Positions 1 to 9,444 of a stretch of DNA of 64,000 bases are shown piece after piece (position 1 is the first letter of the stretch; each line of letters opens with the position of its first letter). The position numbers and the translations under genes are program-made. The stretch lies in the NCBI GenBank assembly GCA_023957125.1, contig JAMLHL010000009.1, forward strand, positions 92,104 through 156,103, written 5' to 3'. Source of the stretch: Chitinophagaceae bacterium. Its GTDB lineage: Bacteria > Bacteroidota > Bacteroidia > Chitinophagales > Chitinophagaceae. The notes under the pieces were generated by a model. The model saw only the letters and a program-made list of their open reading frames with translations, did no database searches and was not told where the DNA came from.

Positions 1-1101
1 GTAGGGATTCAGTTATTTCCAGATGAGGATATAAGAAAGAATCCTCCAAAATCATTTCCGGGAAAATTGCTGGCTTTTTTATATGAACGATTCAGCGCTT
101 TTGGTGGAGACACTGAGAGCGGAATGGTGATCATTCCTACTGAGCTGATTCCCGATAATGGAATAAGATTGAAAGCTGTAGTAACCGAACTTGCCGTTTT
201 GAATGACTTAGGGTTAGAGTTTATTCAATGGCTTGAAACACGCAATCATTTTTGCAGTTCCCTGGTGGATAGAATTGTGAGTGTTCCCAATGAAACAACC
301 GGACCTCTTCTGGAAAAACAGTTGGGGTATAAAGATGACCTGTTAACAATAACCGAAATGTATAGTTTGTGGGTGATTGAGGGCGATGACCAAATAAAGG
401 AAATATTATCCTTTCAAAAAGCAGATAAAGGGCTTGTCATTATTCCGGACATTGAGATTTACAGGGAATTAAAGCTACGATTACTCAACGCACCTCATAC
501 CTTCACATGCGGTATAGCTTTTCTTGCCGGTTACGATACTGTTCAAAGTGCTATGGAGGATAAGCTTTCCGAATCCTTTATTTCACATCTTATATTCAGA
601 GAAATAATTCCATCCATGTCAAGTGATATTGATCAGTCTGCTAAAGAAGAATATGCCGCCCATGTACTCAATCGGTTTAGAAACCCATTTATGAATCATT
701 ACTGGAAGAACATTACCCTTAATTACAGTTCTAAAGTAAGAATGCGCTGTGTTCCTTTAATTTTAAATTATTATAAAAACAATAACACAGTACCTCCTTT
801 ATTTTCACTTTCGTTTGCGGCCTATTTGTATTTTATGAAAGCTGTGAAAAAAGAAGGGGGAGCCTTTTATGGCGTATTGAATGGCGAATATTATTTATTG
901 GAAGATGATGAGGCAGCCCTGTTCTATTCATTATGGCAGAAAAAAAATCCCGGGACGCTGGTAGTTGAGGTATTAAAGGAAAAACCCTTATGGGGGGATG
1001 ATCTCACGCTGCTTCCCGGCTTTTCACAGGCTGTAACGGATCATTTGAACAGCATCATCAATACAGGCATGAAGAAAACACTGCAGAGTTTTGTTTTGTA
1101 A
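1..1101 (+). CDS. uxaB: Tagaturonate reductase (altronate oxidoreductase), 5'-truncated
   Basis: The reading frame is open from base 1, so the N-terminal NAD-binding part lies outside the window; about 366 residues are visible. The segment IIPTELIPDNG followed by FIQWL, NHFC and SLVDRIV is the conserved core of the mannitol-dehydrogenase-like UxaB family, which reduces D-tagaturonate to D-altronate with NADH in cytosolic galacturonate breakdown. The family is usually about 480 residues. It sits upstream of secreted glycosidase genes in the same direction, which suits a role in using uronic acids released from a polysaccharide. Function is inferred from family motifs. The TTG at 67 is internal and is not a start. 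Confidence 0.85.
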   Translation, partial: VGIQLFPDEDIRKNPPKSFPGKLLAFLYERFSAFGGDTESGMVIIPTELIPDNGIRLKAVVTELAVLNDLGLEFIQWLETRNHFCSSLVDRIVSVPNETTGPLLEKQLGYKDDLLTITEMYSLWVIEGDDQIKEILSFQKADKGLVIIPDIEIYRELKLRLLNAPHTFTCGIAFLAGYDTVQSAMEDKLSESFISHLIFREIIPSMSSDIDQSAKEEYAAHVLNRFRNPFMNHYWKNITLNYSSKVRMRCVPLILNYYKNNNTVPPLFSLSFAAYLYFMKAVKKEGGAFYGVLNGEYYLLEDDEAALFYSLWQKKNPGTLVVEVLKEKPLWGDDLTLLPGFSQAVTDHLNSIINTGMKKTLQSFVL

Positions 1102-1182
1102 TATTCTGCTTTTTTACAGAAGGCCAGCCTCCCTGAAATGAGGTTAGTGTTAAAATTTCTATTACCAAAATTTCACGAATCA

Positions 1183-2427
1183 ATGAACAATATGTACAAG
1201 CGTCTGTTAATGTTACTGATAATGGCTGCGCCGGGATTGGGCGTGTTCGCACAGGAAAAGCTGGCAGTAAATGGCGAGATACCTGTTTTAGCCTGGGTGG
1301 GCATTCCGGAGAAAGAAACTACCATAGAACGTTTTAAGGAGTTGAAGGAATCGGGTATCAATATCAATTATTCCTATTATTCCAATGTGGAAGCTGTAGA
1401 AAAAGCGCTGGACATAGCAGGTAAGACTGGTGTGAAGCTAATGCCTTATTGTCCGGAATTGCAATCGGAACCCGAGAAAACGGTTAAACGGCTGATGAAA
1501 CACCCGGCGTTTTATGGATATCACCTGCGTGACGAACCCCACGCAAGGGATTTCCCTGAATTGGGGGACTGGATGAAAAGAATTCAGGCTATAGACAAAC
1601 AACATCCCTGTTATATTAATCTTTTTCCCAATTACGGCAAGCCAGAACGGTTTTTTGAAAAGGGTTATATTCTTCCACCCGGAAAAGATATTTATGAAGA
1701 ATATGTAAATGCATTTCTAAAAGATGTACCTGTTTCTTTTATCTCCTTCGATCATTACCCGGTAATAGAAAACGACGGGATCAGAACACTTCGCCCGGAA
1801 TGGTATAAAAACCTGGAGATCATTGCTGCCGCTTCGAAAAAGAGCGGGCTTCCGTTTTGGGCATTTGCGCGATCGGTTGCTTATGGTCGCTCCCCTGTAT
1901 CCACTTTAGCGGAAATCAGGTTGCAGTTATACAGCAATCTGGCTTACGGGGCGCAGGGCTTGCAGTATTTTACCTATTGGACGCCTGATATTAATTCAAG
2001 ATGGGATTTTCATCATGCCCCCATTGATCTCGAAGGCAGGCGTACCGCAATGTACGACCGCATCAGCGAGGTGAACCGGATCATACAACATCTTGCAGGC
2101 GTATTCCTGGATGCCCGCCTGGTTTGGGCGGCTCACACAGGAAAAAGAATCCCCCAGGGAACAAGGCGCATAGCCCGGCTGCCCGATCCGGTAAAAATGT
2201 TGGAGACAAGTGATAGCGGCGCGGTGGTATCCCTGCTTGAGAAAGGAAACCGGCAATTCTTCGTTATTGTTAACCGTGACTTTCAAAATACGATGAAACT
2301 CACTATTGTTACAGACGAATCAGTAAAAAAAATATTAAAAGACGGAACGTTGGTTCCGGCAAACGCTTATGCCCGTTCTCTGGAAGTTGATCCGGGGGAT
2401 ATGGCTTTATATACATGGGAAAAGTAA
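1183..2427 (+). CDS. Secreted TIM-barrel glycoside hydrolase-like protein
   Basis: ATG 1183 is preferred over an upstream in-frame ATG at 1138 because it places a clean signal peptide, ending near VFAQ, at the N-terminus; ATG 1192 is also possible. The mature protein starts with a strand-rich region, then a barrel pattern with LRDEP, whose Glu (about residue 118) is a good candidate acid/base, and a later FISFDHYP and FWAFARS that resemble barrel strand ends. The C-terminal 90 residues look like a small beta-sandwich. It resembles GH42/GH5-like proteins of polysaccharide loci, but no exact family is recognised. It lies 81 bases after uxaB, probably in the same transcript. Confidence 0.65.
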   Translation: MNNMYKRLLMLLIMAAPGLGVFAQEKLAVNGEIPVLAWVGIPEKETTIERFKELKESGININYSYYSNVEAVEKALDIAGKTGVKLMPYCPELQSEPEKTVKRLMKHPAFYGYHLRDEPHARDFPELGDWMKRIQAIDKQHPCYINLFPNYGKPERFFEKGYILPPGKDIYEEYVNAFLKDVPVSFISFDHYPVIENDGIRTLRPEWYKNLEIIAAASKKSGLPFWAFARSVAYGRSPVSTLAEIRLQLYSNLAYGAQGLQYFTYWTPDINSRWDFHHAPIDLEGRRTAMYDRISEVNRIIQHLAGVFLDARLVWAAHTGKRIPQGTRRIARLPDPVKMLETSDSGAVVSLLEKGNRQFFVIVNRDFQNTMKLTIVTDESVKKILKDGTLVPANAYARSLEVDPGDMALYTWEK

Positions 2428-2477
2428 TAAACAGCTGCAATATTTTGTACAGTTTTTTTTAATAATTTTTGCTCATA

Positions 2478-4847
2478 ATGATAAAACCTGATCGCTTACT
2501 GTTTATCGCTTTCTATTGGATCCTTTTTCCTGTAGAGAATCAGGCACAGTTCGCAGTTGTCCCGCCCCCGGCGGATACTCTGCCTTCAGGTGTCATTTCA
2601 AGCTCCGGCTATTTTCCTGAAGATCATTTGCCGGTGATAGGCGCCTGGTTTTGGCAGAAAGAAGCTTTTAAGCCTGGCGGGTACAAATATTTCATTGATA
2701 TTGTTAGAGATCATTCCTGCTATAACTGGTTGACAACCGCTGTTAAGGCGCCGGGAAAAACAATTGCCGATTTTGATGTTCATAATCAGATAAAACAGGC
2801 AGTGGTCTATGCCAACAAGCATGGCATTAAAATGTCGTTGTGGCTGGACCCAAGATTGTTACGATGGAAATTTAAAGAAATGTACCCGGATGAGCTCCAG
2901 GAATCACTATGGTTAAACGAAGTTGCACTTTCAGAAAAAAAACCTGTTGAGGCTGTGGTTAAAAGTATCGCACTTGGTGACCATATGACACACGGTCAGA
3001 CGGATTTTATTCCGCTTGAAGGGTCATTGGTCCGGGTTTATTCTTATCATAAAACAACACATGGCATTGATCCCCGGACTTTGGAGGATATAACTGATAA
3101 GTGCACAGTAAAGATAGCTTGTAAAGATTCAGTGGTTGTAAGTATCCCCGGGATTGGAGAACCCGGTTCGATGAAGGCTTGTGTAATGGTTTCATTTATC
3201 CGGCTGACCCCCGATGTGTTTGCTCCTCATTTGATAGAATTCCAAAACAAAATAATTGAAGATTACGCCGATGTTCCTTTGAGCGGCGCAGAGTATCCCG
3301 AATGGGGATTCCCTCCCAGTTACCCGGTCATGAATACCAAAAGCCTGGGGCATTTTTGGTATTCAAAGCACTATGCTGAAGCGTATGCAAAAAAGACAGG
3401 TGGAAGGGATCTACTGGCGGATTGCCTGCTGATGTATATTGGCGTAAACGGAGAAGAGCGCAATCGCCTGATGGCCATCAATAATTATATGGCACTGAAC
3501 CGGCAACGGAACACCGACCTGGAAGATGATTTCTACCGTGCAACAAAAAAAACCTTCGGCCAGGGATCCACAGTGATCAACCACCCCACCTGGTGGCCAT
3601 ATCCGAATCAGTTGGAATTCAGAAAAAATGGCTTACACTGGTGGGCGGCAACGCGGGATCTGGCACAAACGGATGAAACCACTCCTTTTGCAGTACGTAC
3701 TGCTCTCGCCAAGAAATGGAATAGCCGCGTCTGGTACAATCAGTATTACGCCACTACTGAAAAAGATTATCAAATCGCTCTCTGGAGTTCGGTGTTGGGA
3801 GGCGGCCGGGTTGATTTCCATCCCTATTATCCTAATACCGGCAGGAACGAAAGATTAAATGAAAGATTGGGCGGAGCGCTTGAACTTCTTCGTGGTGATC
3901 TCATGCGGGGAGAAAGCAGGGTACGGCTTCTGGACTTTATCAGTAAAAGCCCCCTGGATTGCCCCGTGGCTGTGATCTTTGGTCATACTGCTGCAATGAA
4001 CTGGGCAGCCCCTTATTTTGAAGATGTGGGAATGGGAATCGCGGATAGTCTGTGGCGTATGGGTATCCCTACCGATCTGATCCCCACCAGTGAAATCGGG
4101 AATAAGAGTTTGTATATTGATAAAGACGGATGGGTGTGCTATGGTAAGCAGCGTTATGCGGCTGTCATTCTATATAATCCCGAGTTTGAGGGTTCACTGA
4201 CGGCTGATTTTTTTAATGAGGCCGCCAAAGGGAAAACCGCCCTGTTTCGCGTGGGTAACTGGACAAAGGATTTTAACGGGCAGTTTTATAATGGAAATCC
4301 GGCTTTGCCTCGTACAATGGCCCCGGGTGATATTAAGTCAATAACATCCGGTATTCGCGGGATATTGAAAAAGCATGGCATTCCCCTCCAATCACCAGCA
4401 ACACAGACACTGGGCGGTTTTGCAACATCTTCCAATGCGCCGTCCGCTACGGGATTCTGCCGTCTTATTGACGGGACGCTCATTCAGGTGGCAGGAAGTA
4501 ATGATATGGCTGGAGACCGGATCAACTCCAAAATGAAAATCGGAAAACATGAGGTCGTCTTTGATGCCGTTGGAGTGGCCGCTGTAAAACTCGATGAATC
4601 AGGCCGGTTGCTGGCTCTGGCGGCTGGAGGGTTGCAATATTTTAAGGCAGGGAAAATGACGATCCGCCTGGATGAACGAACAGATCTTTCTTTATGGATG
4701 ACAGACAATGGAGCATACAAAGGAGTGGTCCAGGGAATGGAAGGGGAAATACCGCAACAACTGCTGAACATTACCGGTAACTGGACACGTATTTCTATTC
4801 CTACCTCTTTAACCTGGGATCATCGTTCAGTTTCGATTGGAAAATAA
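2478..4847 (+). CDS. Large secreted protein, putative glycosidase with GATase-like domain
   Basis: ATG 2478 gives a signal peptide ending near ENQAQ; an in-frame TTG at 2469 is less likely. The protein is about 789 residues. Residues 45-130 show a barrel-like start (GAWFWQ, then NKHGIKMSLWLD), and the middle is rich in Trp, Tyr and paired Asn-His as in sugar-binding clefts. Around residue 500, VAVIFGHTAAMNW followed by an alternating strand-helix pattern resembles the glutamine-amidotransferase-like domain found in GH42-type and related enzymes. A short beta-rich tail follows. Family assignment was not possible by eye. It lies 50 bases after the preceding secreted protein and 5 bases before the next gene, so co-transcription is likely. 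Confidence 0.6.
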   Translation: MIKPDRLLFIAFYWILFPVENQAQFAVVPPPADTLPSGVISSSGYFPEDHLPVIGAWFWQKEAFKPGGYKYFIDIVRDHSCYNWLTTAVKAPGKTIADFDVHNQIKQAVVYANKHGIKMSLWLDPRLLRWKFKEMYPDELQESLWLNEVALSEKKPVEAVVKSIALGDHMTHGQTDFIPLEGSLVRVYSYHKTTHGIDPRTLEDITDKCTVKIACKDSVVVSIPGIGEPGSMKACVMVSFIRLTPDVFAPHLIEFQNKIIEDYADVPLSGAEYPEWGFPPSYPVMNTKSLGHFWYSKHYAEAYAKKTGGRDLLADCLLMYIGVNGEERNRLMAINNYMALNRQRNTDLEDDFYRATKKTFGQGSTVINHPTWWPYPNQLEFRKNGLHWWAATRDLAQTDETTPFAVRTALAKKWNSRVWYNQYYATTEKDYQIALWSSVLGGGRVDFHPYYPNTGRNERLNERLGGALELLRGDLMRGESRVRLLDFISKSPLDCPVAVIFGHTAAMNWAAPYFEDVGMGIADSLWRMGIPTDLIPTSEIGNKSLYIDKDGWVCYGKQRYAAVILYNPEFEGSLTADFFNEAAKGKTALFRVGNWTKDFNGQFYNGNPALPRTMAPGDIKSITSGIRGILKKHGIPLQSPATQTLGGFATSSNAPSATGFCRLIDGTLIQVAGSNDMAGDRINSKMKIGKHEVVFDAVGVAAVKLDESGRLLALAAGGLQYFKAGKMTIRLDERTDLSLWMTDNGAYKGVVQGMEGEIPQQLLNITGNWTRISIPTSLTWDHRSVSIGK

Positions 4848-4852
4848 AACTA

Positions 4853-6352
4853 ATGGTCATGAAAATACTTTTGATTGTTTTGACAGGATTACTGTTAACA
4901 GGCACTTTTTCCTGCCGCCAGAGAAGTATAAGCAAAGGAATTGATACAGTTTACACTGTGGAGGATCCTACCGGGGTCAAAGTTCATGGCATAGGAGCAG
5001 AACTGGATCCACATTTTTTTTCATACTGCGTTGGGCATGCAGAGCATCCCGCTTCTGAAAAAGACTGGGATATTGTTGTGGACCGGGTAAAGCATTTACG
5101 GCTACAGATGTTCAGGGTAATGGTGCAACCCCAGTGGTTCGAGCCATTCAATGATGATAACGATCCTGATCATATCAACTGGAACGGACTGGATTTTGAC
5201 ACGCCGGAAATGAAATCGCTTTACCGGGTCTTAGATTTAGCACAGCAGAATGGGATTAATGTATTACTGGTTTCATGGGGCTGTCCCCGGAAAAGCTTCC
5301 TGGCAGACGGACACAGTACTTTCCCAAGCTGGATCGTTGGGCCCAAAAACGAGGCTGAATATGCTGAAAATCTCTCTATTTTAATTCAGCATCTCGTCAT
5401 AAAAAAGGGATATACCTGTATTAAGGAAATTACTCCTTATAATGAACCCAACTTGTTTTATTTCATGGATGGAAAGGTTAGTGTTGATTCATACATCTCG
5501 ATGTGTAAAAAACTGGACGCTAAGTTCAAATCGGATAATATCCGCAGCTTAGTAGATTTTAACCTGGTTGACGAAAGTGGCGGATATGATTTTTTAAAAA
5601 AATGTGCGGACGAATTGCATGATGAAGCTGATTTAATGAATTCCCATATGTACACTTTTGGGTATGGCACGCCCAATCAGGATATCCTGAATTACGAGGA
5701 GAAAAACAGGAATACTGTTCCCGGCAGACTTCCGCATTTTATTGGTGAATTTGGTTCTAACCAAGTCAAGGGCGCTTACCTGCAATCGGATATTGATGAA
5801 TATTTGAGAGGGGTATTGATTGTCCGGCTGATGCTGAACGTATTTAATGCAGGGGCATCCGGGATGAGCTACTGGAGCTTATTTGATGAATATTATTATA
5901 AAAATGCACCCTATGATGAAGGACTAATGAAAACCGGTTTATGGCGGTATAAAAAAAGCAGTTATGCGGGGTCTGAATTTTATGATCATATACAAGAAGA
6001 TTTTCAACTCCGTCCCCAGTATTTTGCGTATGGCTTAATGACCAATCATGTGAAGCCCGGTGCGGCAATCTATCCCGTTAAAACAGGTAAAGAAAATGTA
6101 GCCGCATCCGCATTCCGCAATCAGGATGGCAAATGGGTTTATGTGATCGCTAATGAACAAACTGATAAGTTGAAAATATCTTTATTCAATAATTTTCAGA
6201 GAAAAGGGGTGTTTAATGTATTTCAATATATCGAAAAAGACCTTTCCGGCGGTAATGAAATGATCGGGGCTTCTGGTTCGGTAGTGCAGAACGGGAGGGC
6301 TCTTCCTATTGAAGTGCCGGCACGGTCGGTTGTTTTGCTTCACCAGCAATGA
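4853..6352 (+). CDS. Lipoprotein glycoside hydrolase, clan GH-A (GH30/GH39-like)
   Basis: An N-terminal lipoprotein signal ends in TGTFSC (Cys 21), so the enzyme is probably membrane anchored. The (beta/alpha)8 layout is clear: EITPYNEPN carries the probable acid/base Glu 198 and HFIGEFGSN the probable nucleophile Glu 299, the spacing expected of retaining clan GH-A enzymes. The C-terminal 100 residues (ANEQ, then PARSVVLL) form a beta-sandwich like that of GH30/GH39 and GH79-like proteins. The start could also be ATG 4859. It is 5 bases from the upstream gene and probably acts on the same glycan. Exact linkage specificity cannot be read. Confidence 0.75.
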   Translation: MVMKILLIVLTGLLLTGTFSCRQRSISKGIDTVYTVEDPTGVKVHGIGAELDPHFFSYCVGHAEHPASEKDWDIVVDRVKHLRLQMFRVMVQPQWFEPFNDDNDPDHINWNGLDFDTPEMKSLYRVLDLAQQNGINVLLVSWGCPRKSFLADGHSTFPSWIVGPKNEAEYAENLSILIQHLVIKKGYTCIKEITPYNEPNLFYFMDGKVSVDSYISMCKKLDAKFKSDNIRSLVDFNLVDESGGYDFLKKCADELHDEADLMNSHMYTFGYGTPNQDILNYEEKNRNTVPGRLPHFIGEFGSNQVKGAYLQSDIDEYLRGVLIVRLMLNVFNAGASGMSYWSLFDEYYYKNAPYDEGLMKTGLWRYKKSSYAGSEFYDHIQEDFQLRPQYFAYGLMTNHVKPGAAIYPVKTGKENVAASAFRNQDGKWVYVIANEQTDKLKISLFNNFQRKGVFNVFQYIEKDLSGGNEMIGASGSVVQNGRALPIEVPARSVVLLHQQ

Positions 6353-6406
6353 TACCCGGGCTTGCTATATTTTACAAACATAACCATGTAATAATCTGAC
6401 CCGGCC

Positions 6407-7876
6407 ATGAAAAAAATGATGTCCCTGCTATTGTTGATTTCCTGTACTTACGTAACGTTGGCATGTCCCCGGCAGGTATATGATAACGAGCCGTACAAAG
6501 TGTACCTGGACGAGAAAGAGATCGCCTGTTACTCAAGCCACCGGCTCGATTTCAGAAATCCAACTGCAAAATACCTGGGCGTGCCGGTATCGCCTTCTTT
6601 TTATACTTTATTAAGTGTCGGTTCGCACCCTGCAATATTAAGGATACAACCTCCTCAGGGGTTAATAGTAGATATTTGCAAACTGGTAATACGGCCCTTA
6701 TCCCTGGGAGTAAAGTCAACCTGGAATGGCCGCGAGCTCCAAATTACCATTGACCAACCGCAGAATTTTGTTATTGATGCACAGGGAGATGGTATGTATC
6801 CGCTGCACATATTCGTAAACAGGGCTATGCCTGAGATCAACAAAAAGAGCGATGATGTTATTTATTTCGGCCCGGGAATTCATGATGTAGGACAAATTGT
6901 ACTTAAGAGCAATCAAACGCTTTACCTGGCGGAAGGGGCTGTAGTACGTCCTTTGCCGCCTCGTAGTGGTGGGCAGGTTGAAATAGGAGGAGAAACATTT
7001 TACCTTGGTGAGCCTATGATAAAAATAACAGATGCACACCATGTTACCATAAAGGGCAATGGAATGATCACGGCTGAAAGAGCTACGGATAAACGCATAA
7101 AGGCGCAAATAATAACAGCGGTGAAAACAAGTGGGCTGAGAATTGAAGATATCCTGCTTACGGATGCCAATAGCTGGAATATTCATATTTACGACAGTAA
7201 GGATGCAATAGTGGATAATGTAAAAATACTGGGATATTATATCAATACGGATGCAATATGCTTTAACGGCAGTAAAAACAGTGTTGCCCGGAATTGTTTC
7301 GCACATATTAATGATGACGGATATGAAGTAAAAGCAACGGATGAATCAATGTGTACTGAAGGTATCAGGTTTGAGCAATGCATCATATGGAATGATTTTG
7401 GGAGCGGAATGGGCGTTACGCACGAGGTAATGGGTAAAATCAAAGACATAAGCTGGAAAGACATAACGGTAATACGATATGATCCAATAGTGCATTCCAA
7501 CTGGCTGCTGCACAGGGCCCCGGTATTTGTACATGCGGTAGGTGGAGGAACGGTATCTGGTCTGAGTTTTGAGAATATTACGATTGAGCAGGCCCATTCC
7601 ATACAGCCGATGATCCTGATTGACAATCAGAAAAAGCTGATAGAGACCGAAGATCATTTCATGATAAAAAAATACAACAGGATAGAGCATGTTAAGTTTA
7701 AAAACGTCACCGGTTTGGAAATAGAATCTCCGGATATTGTAATATATGATGAAGGGGAGGATTGTATTGATGAAATAAGTTTTGAAAATATATGGATGAA
7801 TGGAGAAAAATTAATGCCCGGCGATAAGCGCCTGCGTATTAATAATTCTAAAACAAAAAAAATAAGGATCAATTAA
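6407..7876 (+). CDS. Secreted right-handed beta-helix glycosidase (GH28/GH49-like)
   Basis: A signal peptide (cleavage near VTLAC, possibly lipidated) precedes an N-terminal beta-sandwich of about 120 residues and then repeated short strands typical of a parallel beta-helix. Residues NTDAICF and INDDGYEVKA resemble the NTDG and DD catalytic boxes of polygalacturonases, but the usual GHG and RIK boxes are not evident; the N-terminal sandwich plus helix is also the layout of GH49 dextranase-type enzymes. Likely an extracellular or periplasmic polysaccharide-cleaving enzyme. It lies 54 bases after the lipoprotein glycosidase and ends the forward block; the next gene is convergent. Confidence 0.65.
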   Translation: MKKMMSLLLLISCTYVTLACPRQVYDNEPYKVYLDEKEIACYSSHRLDFRNPTAKYLGVPVSPSFYTLLSVGSHPAILRIQPPQGLIVDICKLVIRPLSLGVKSTWNGRELQITIDQPQNFVIDAQGDGMYPLHIFVNRAMPEINKKSDDVIYFGPGIHDVGQIVLKSNQTLYLAEGAVVRPLPPRSGGQVEIGGETFYLGEPMIKITDAHHVTIKGNGMITAERATDKRIKAQIITAVKTSGLRIEDILLTDANSWNIHIYDSKDAIVDNVKILGYYINTDAICFNGSKNSVARNCFAHINDDGYEVKATDESMCTEGIRFEQCIIWNDFGSGMGVTHEVMGKIKDISWKDITVIRYDPIVHSNWLLHRAPVFVHAVGGGTVSGLSFENITIEQAHSIQPMILIDNQKKLIETEDHFMIKKYNRIEHVKFKNVTGLEIESPDIVIYDEGEDCIDEISFENIWMNGEKLMPGDKRLRINNSKTKKIRIN

Positions 7877-7982
7877 ATTCTAATATCTCTTATTGCCAAT
7901 AAATTCGTTCTTCCCAGTCTCTACTCGGGTCTTTTGTGTGTGGGTTGGACTTGCGAGATATAATCATCGTTTTTGTTTCGTA

Positions 7983-9209
7983 TTAAGGCAGATATTTTTT
8001 GATCACATCAACTAACTCTGTCTTCCATTCCCCATTCGCTTTTCGGATGCCGGTATTATCGTCTGCAGTTCCCTGGTAAGACCATATCCACCAACCGGCA
8101 AAGCCATACGCTTTGCACAGCTTTAACTGCCATTCCAGGAGTTCTGCAGGGCTGTATTTGCTGTAATCAAATATGGTAGTGCTCAACTCCTCTTCATGCC
8201 CAGGTCCTTTCAAATCGGTTGAAATAATTCGGGAAGCGTTTTCCTTGCCTATAATATTTACAATCCGTTCAATGTATTTAATACCATCGCTTCCCGGATC
8301 AGTAAACGGGTAGGTCGTCATCACCCAGTAGTCCGGCGGAAGCTGCATATCATCCACCAGCCACTTTTTTATATTCACGAATGCGGCCAGGCGCTCATCG
8401 CTCGTCTTTTGGTTCCAATACGGATCATTAGCATAGATCGGTAATAATACAGGTGTTCCTTTCGGTCGCTTTCCCGCTTTTGCAAAGACCGGCCAAACCT
8501 GCTTTACATACTGCTCCGTAACTTCTGACACCTCAGGGCTCCAGAGATCAGGCTCAGCGGTGCCTAACAGGTAATTACCGGTCATCGTCCACAGGGCAAT
8601 ATTTTCCGGATGTTTTGTCTTCCCCTCAATATATATGATTACGTCGCTATACCACCTTGCCGATTCATCCCACGGGGTATCATCTGCAATAGGCCAGTAG
8701 GGTTCTCCTTCGTAGCCCACCTTACGTTGATCAGGATTGATAGCATATGACACCCACCGGTTATCCGCCAGATCAAGCTCAACGGATAGACCCGCTTCAT
8801 AACAATCATCAATAAACAAGGCTATCCCATCTAAAAACGCAGTATTATAATAGTCAAGATCATCATTGGTCAGGATCGTATTCGGCTTCGCTGCCGGGGG
8901 AGCGGTAGCGGCCTTTTTTAATGTTAACGGTATAGGTATAAATAGGGAAACAAGATTGATCCCGGCATCTTTTGCTAAATCATTCAACGCTTCTTTAACT
9001 TCCGCGCGATATGCTTTATCATACCTGAGAAATATAGCGTATGGATGTTCCGGAGATGGAGTCGTCTTAAGATAAGGATTAAAGAAAACACCACGGAATC
9101 CGGTACTTTCCGTAGGGAAAGTTACGCTTTCATTTCTTTTTACCGGCAAGCAGCCGATCAAACCCGGCAAAAAAAGAAAAATGATGAAGGAGGTGAATAA
9201 ATCTTTCAT
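7983..9209 (-). CDS. Lipoprotein with glycosidase-like TIM barrel
   Basis: The start ATG at 9207-9209 gives a short signal ending LIGC, a lipobox. The roughly 390-residue mature part reads as a barrel: FRGVFFNPYL, GINLVSLFIPI, GLSVELDLAD, ENIALWTMTGNY, DYWVMTTYPF and GFAGWWIWSYQG, the last matching the eighth-strand aromatic pattern of clan GH-A. A classical NEP motif is missing: the fourth-strand region reads MTGNY, so either catalysis differs or the protein binds rather than cleaves. It is the only reverse gene between the beta-helix enzyme and SusC and diverges from susC across 235 bases that should hold promoters for both. Confidence 0.55.
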   Translation of the reverse strand: MKDLFTSFIIFLFLPGLIGCLPVKRNESVTFPTESTGFRGVFFNPYLKTTPSPEHPYAIFLRYDKAYRAEVKEALNDLAKDAGINLVSLFIPIPLTLKKAATAPPAAKPNTILTNDDLDYYNTAFLDGIALFIDDCYEAGLSVELDLADNRWVSYAINPDQRKVGYEGEPYWPIADDTPWDESARWYSDVIIYIEGKTKHPENIALWTMTGNYLLGTAEPDLWSPEVSEVTEQYVKQVWPVFAKAGKRPKGTPVLLPIYANDPYWNQKTSDERLAAFVNIKKWLVDDMQLPPDYWVMTTYPFTDPGSDGIKYIERIVNIIGKENASRIISTDLKGPGHEEELSTTIFDYSKYSPAELLEWQLKLCKAYGFAGWWIWSYQGTADDNTGIRKANGEWKTELVDVIKKYLP

Positions 9210-9365
9210 CTGAACTTACTTTAATGTCTGGTTAAAATCTCCATTCCGGTAAATTTAAACTCTTTTTTATCAGTTTTATCTCAATAAAGTTATCAATATC
9301 CGATCAGGGACAAAATAGCATTAGCTATTGTAGTTTTTGTATTAGACGGGGGATACTAAAGAGGG

Positions 9366-9373
9366 TATTTTTG
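9366..9373 (+). promoter_or_regulatory. Possible Bacteroidota -7 promoter element upstream of susC-like gene
   Basis: TATTTTTG matches the TAnnTTTG consensus. A TTTG lies at 9336-9339, but the 26-base spacing is longer than the usual about 19-21, so only the -7 element is supported. It would leave a 5' leader of about 65 bases. Confidence 0.3.
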
Positions 9374-9444
9374 ATGAGATGAAATACTAAGCCAATGTAT
9401 GATCCGAAATTAACTAACAACTTTTTAAACCTAAATTAATTGCC

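Noticed and set aside
6716..7306. 196-residue reverse frame inside the beta-helix gene
   Set aside because: Shadow of a clear secreted enzyme; composition shows no coding character.
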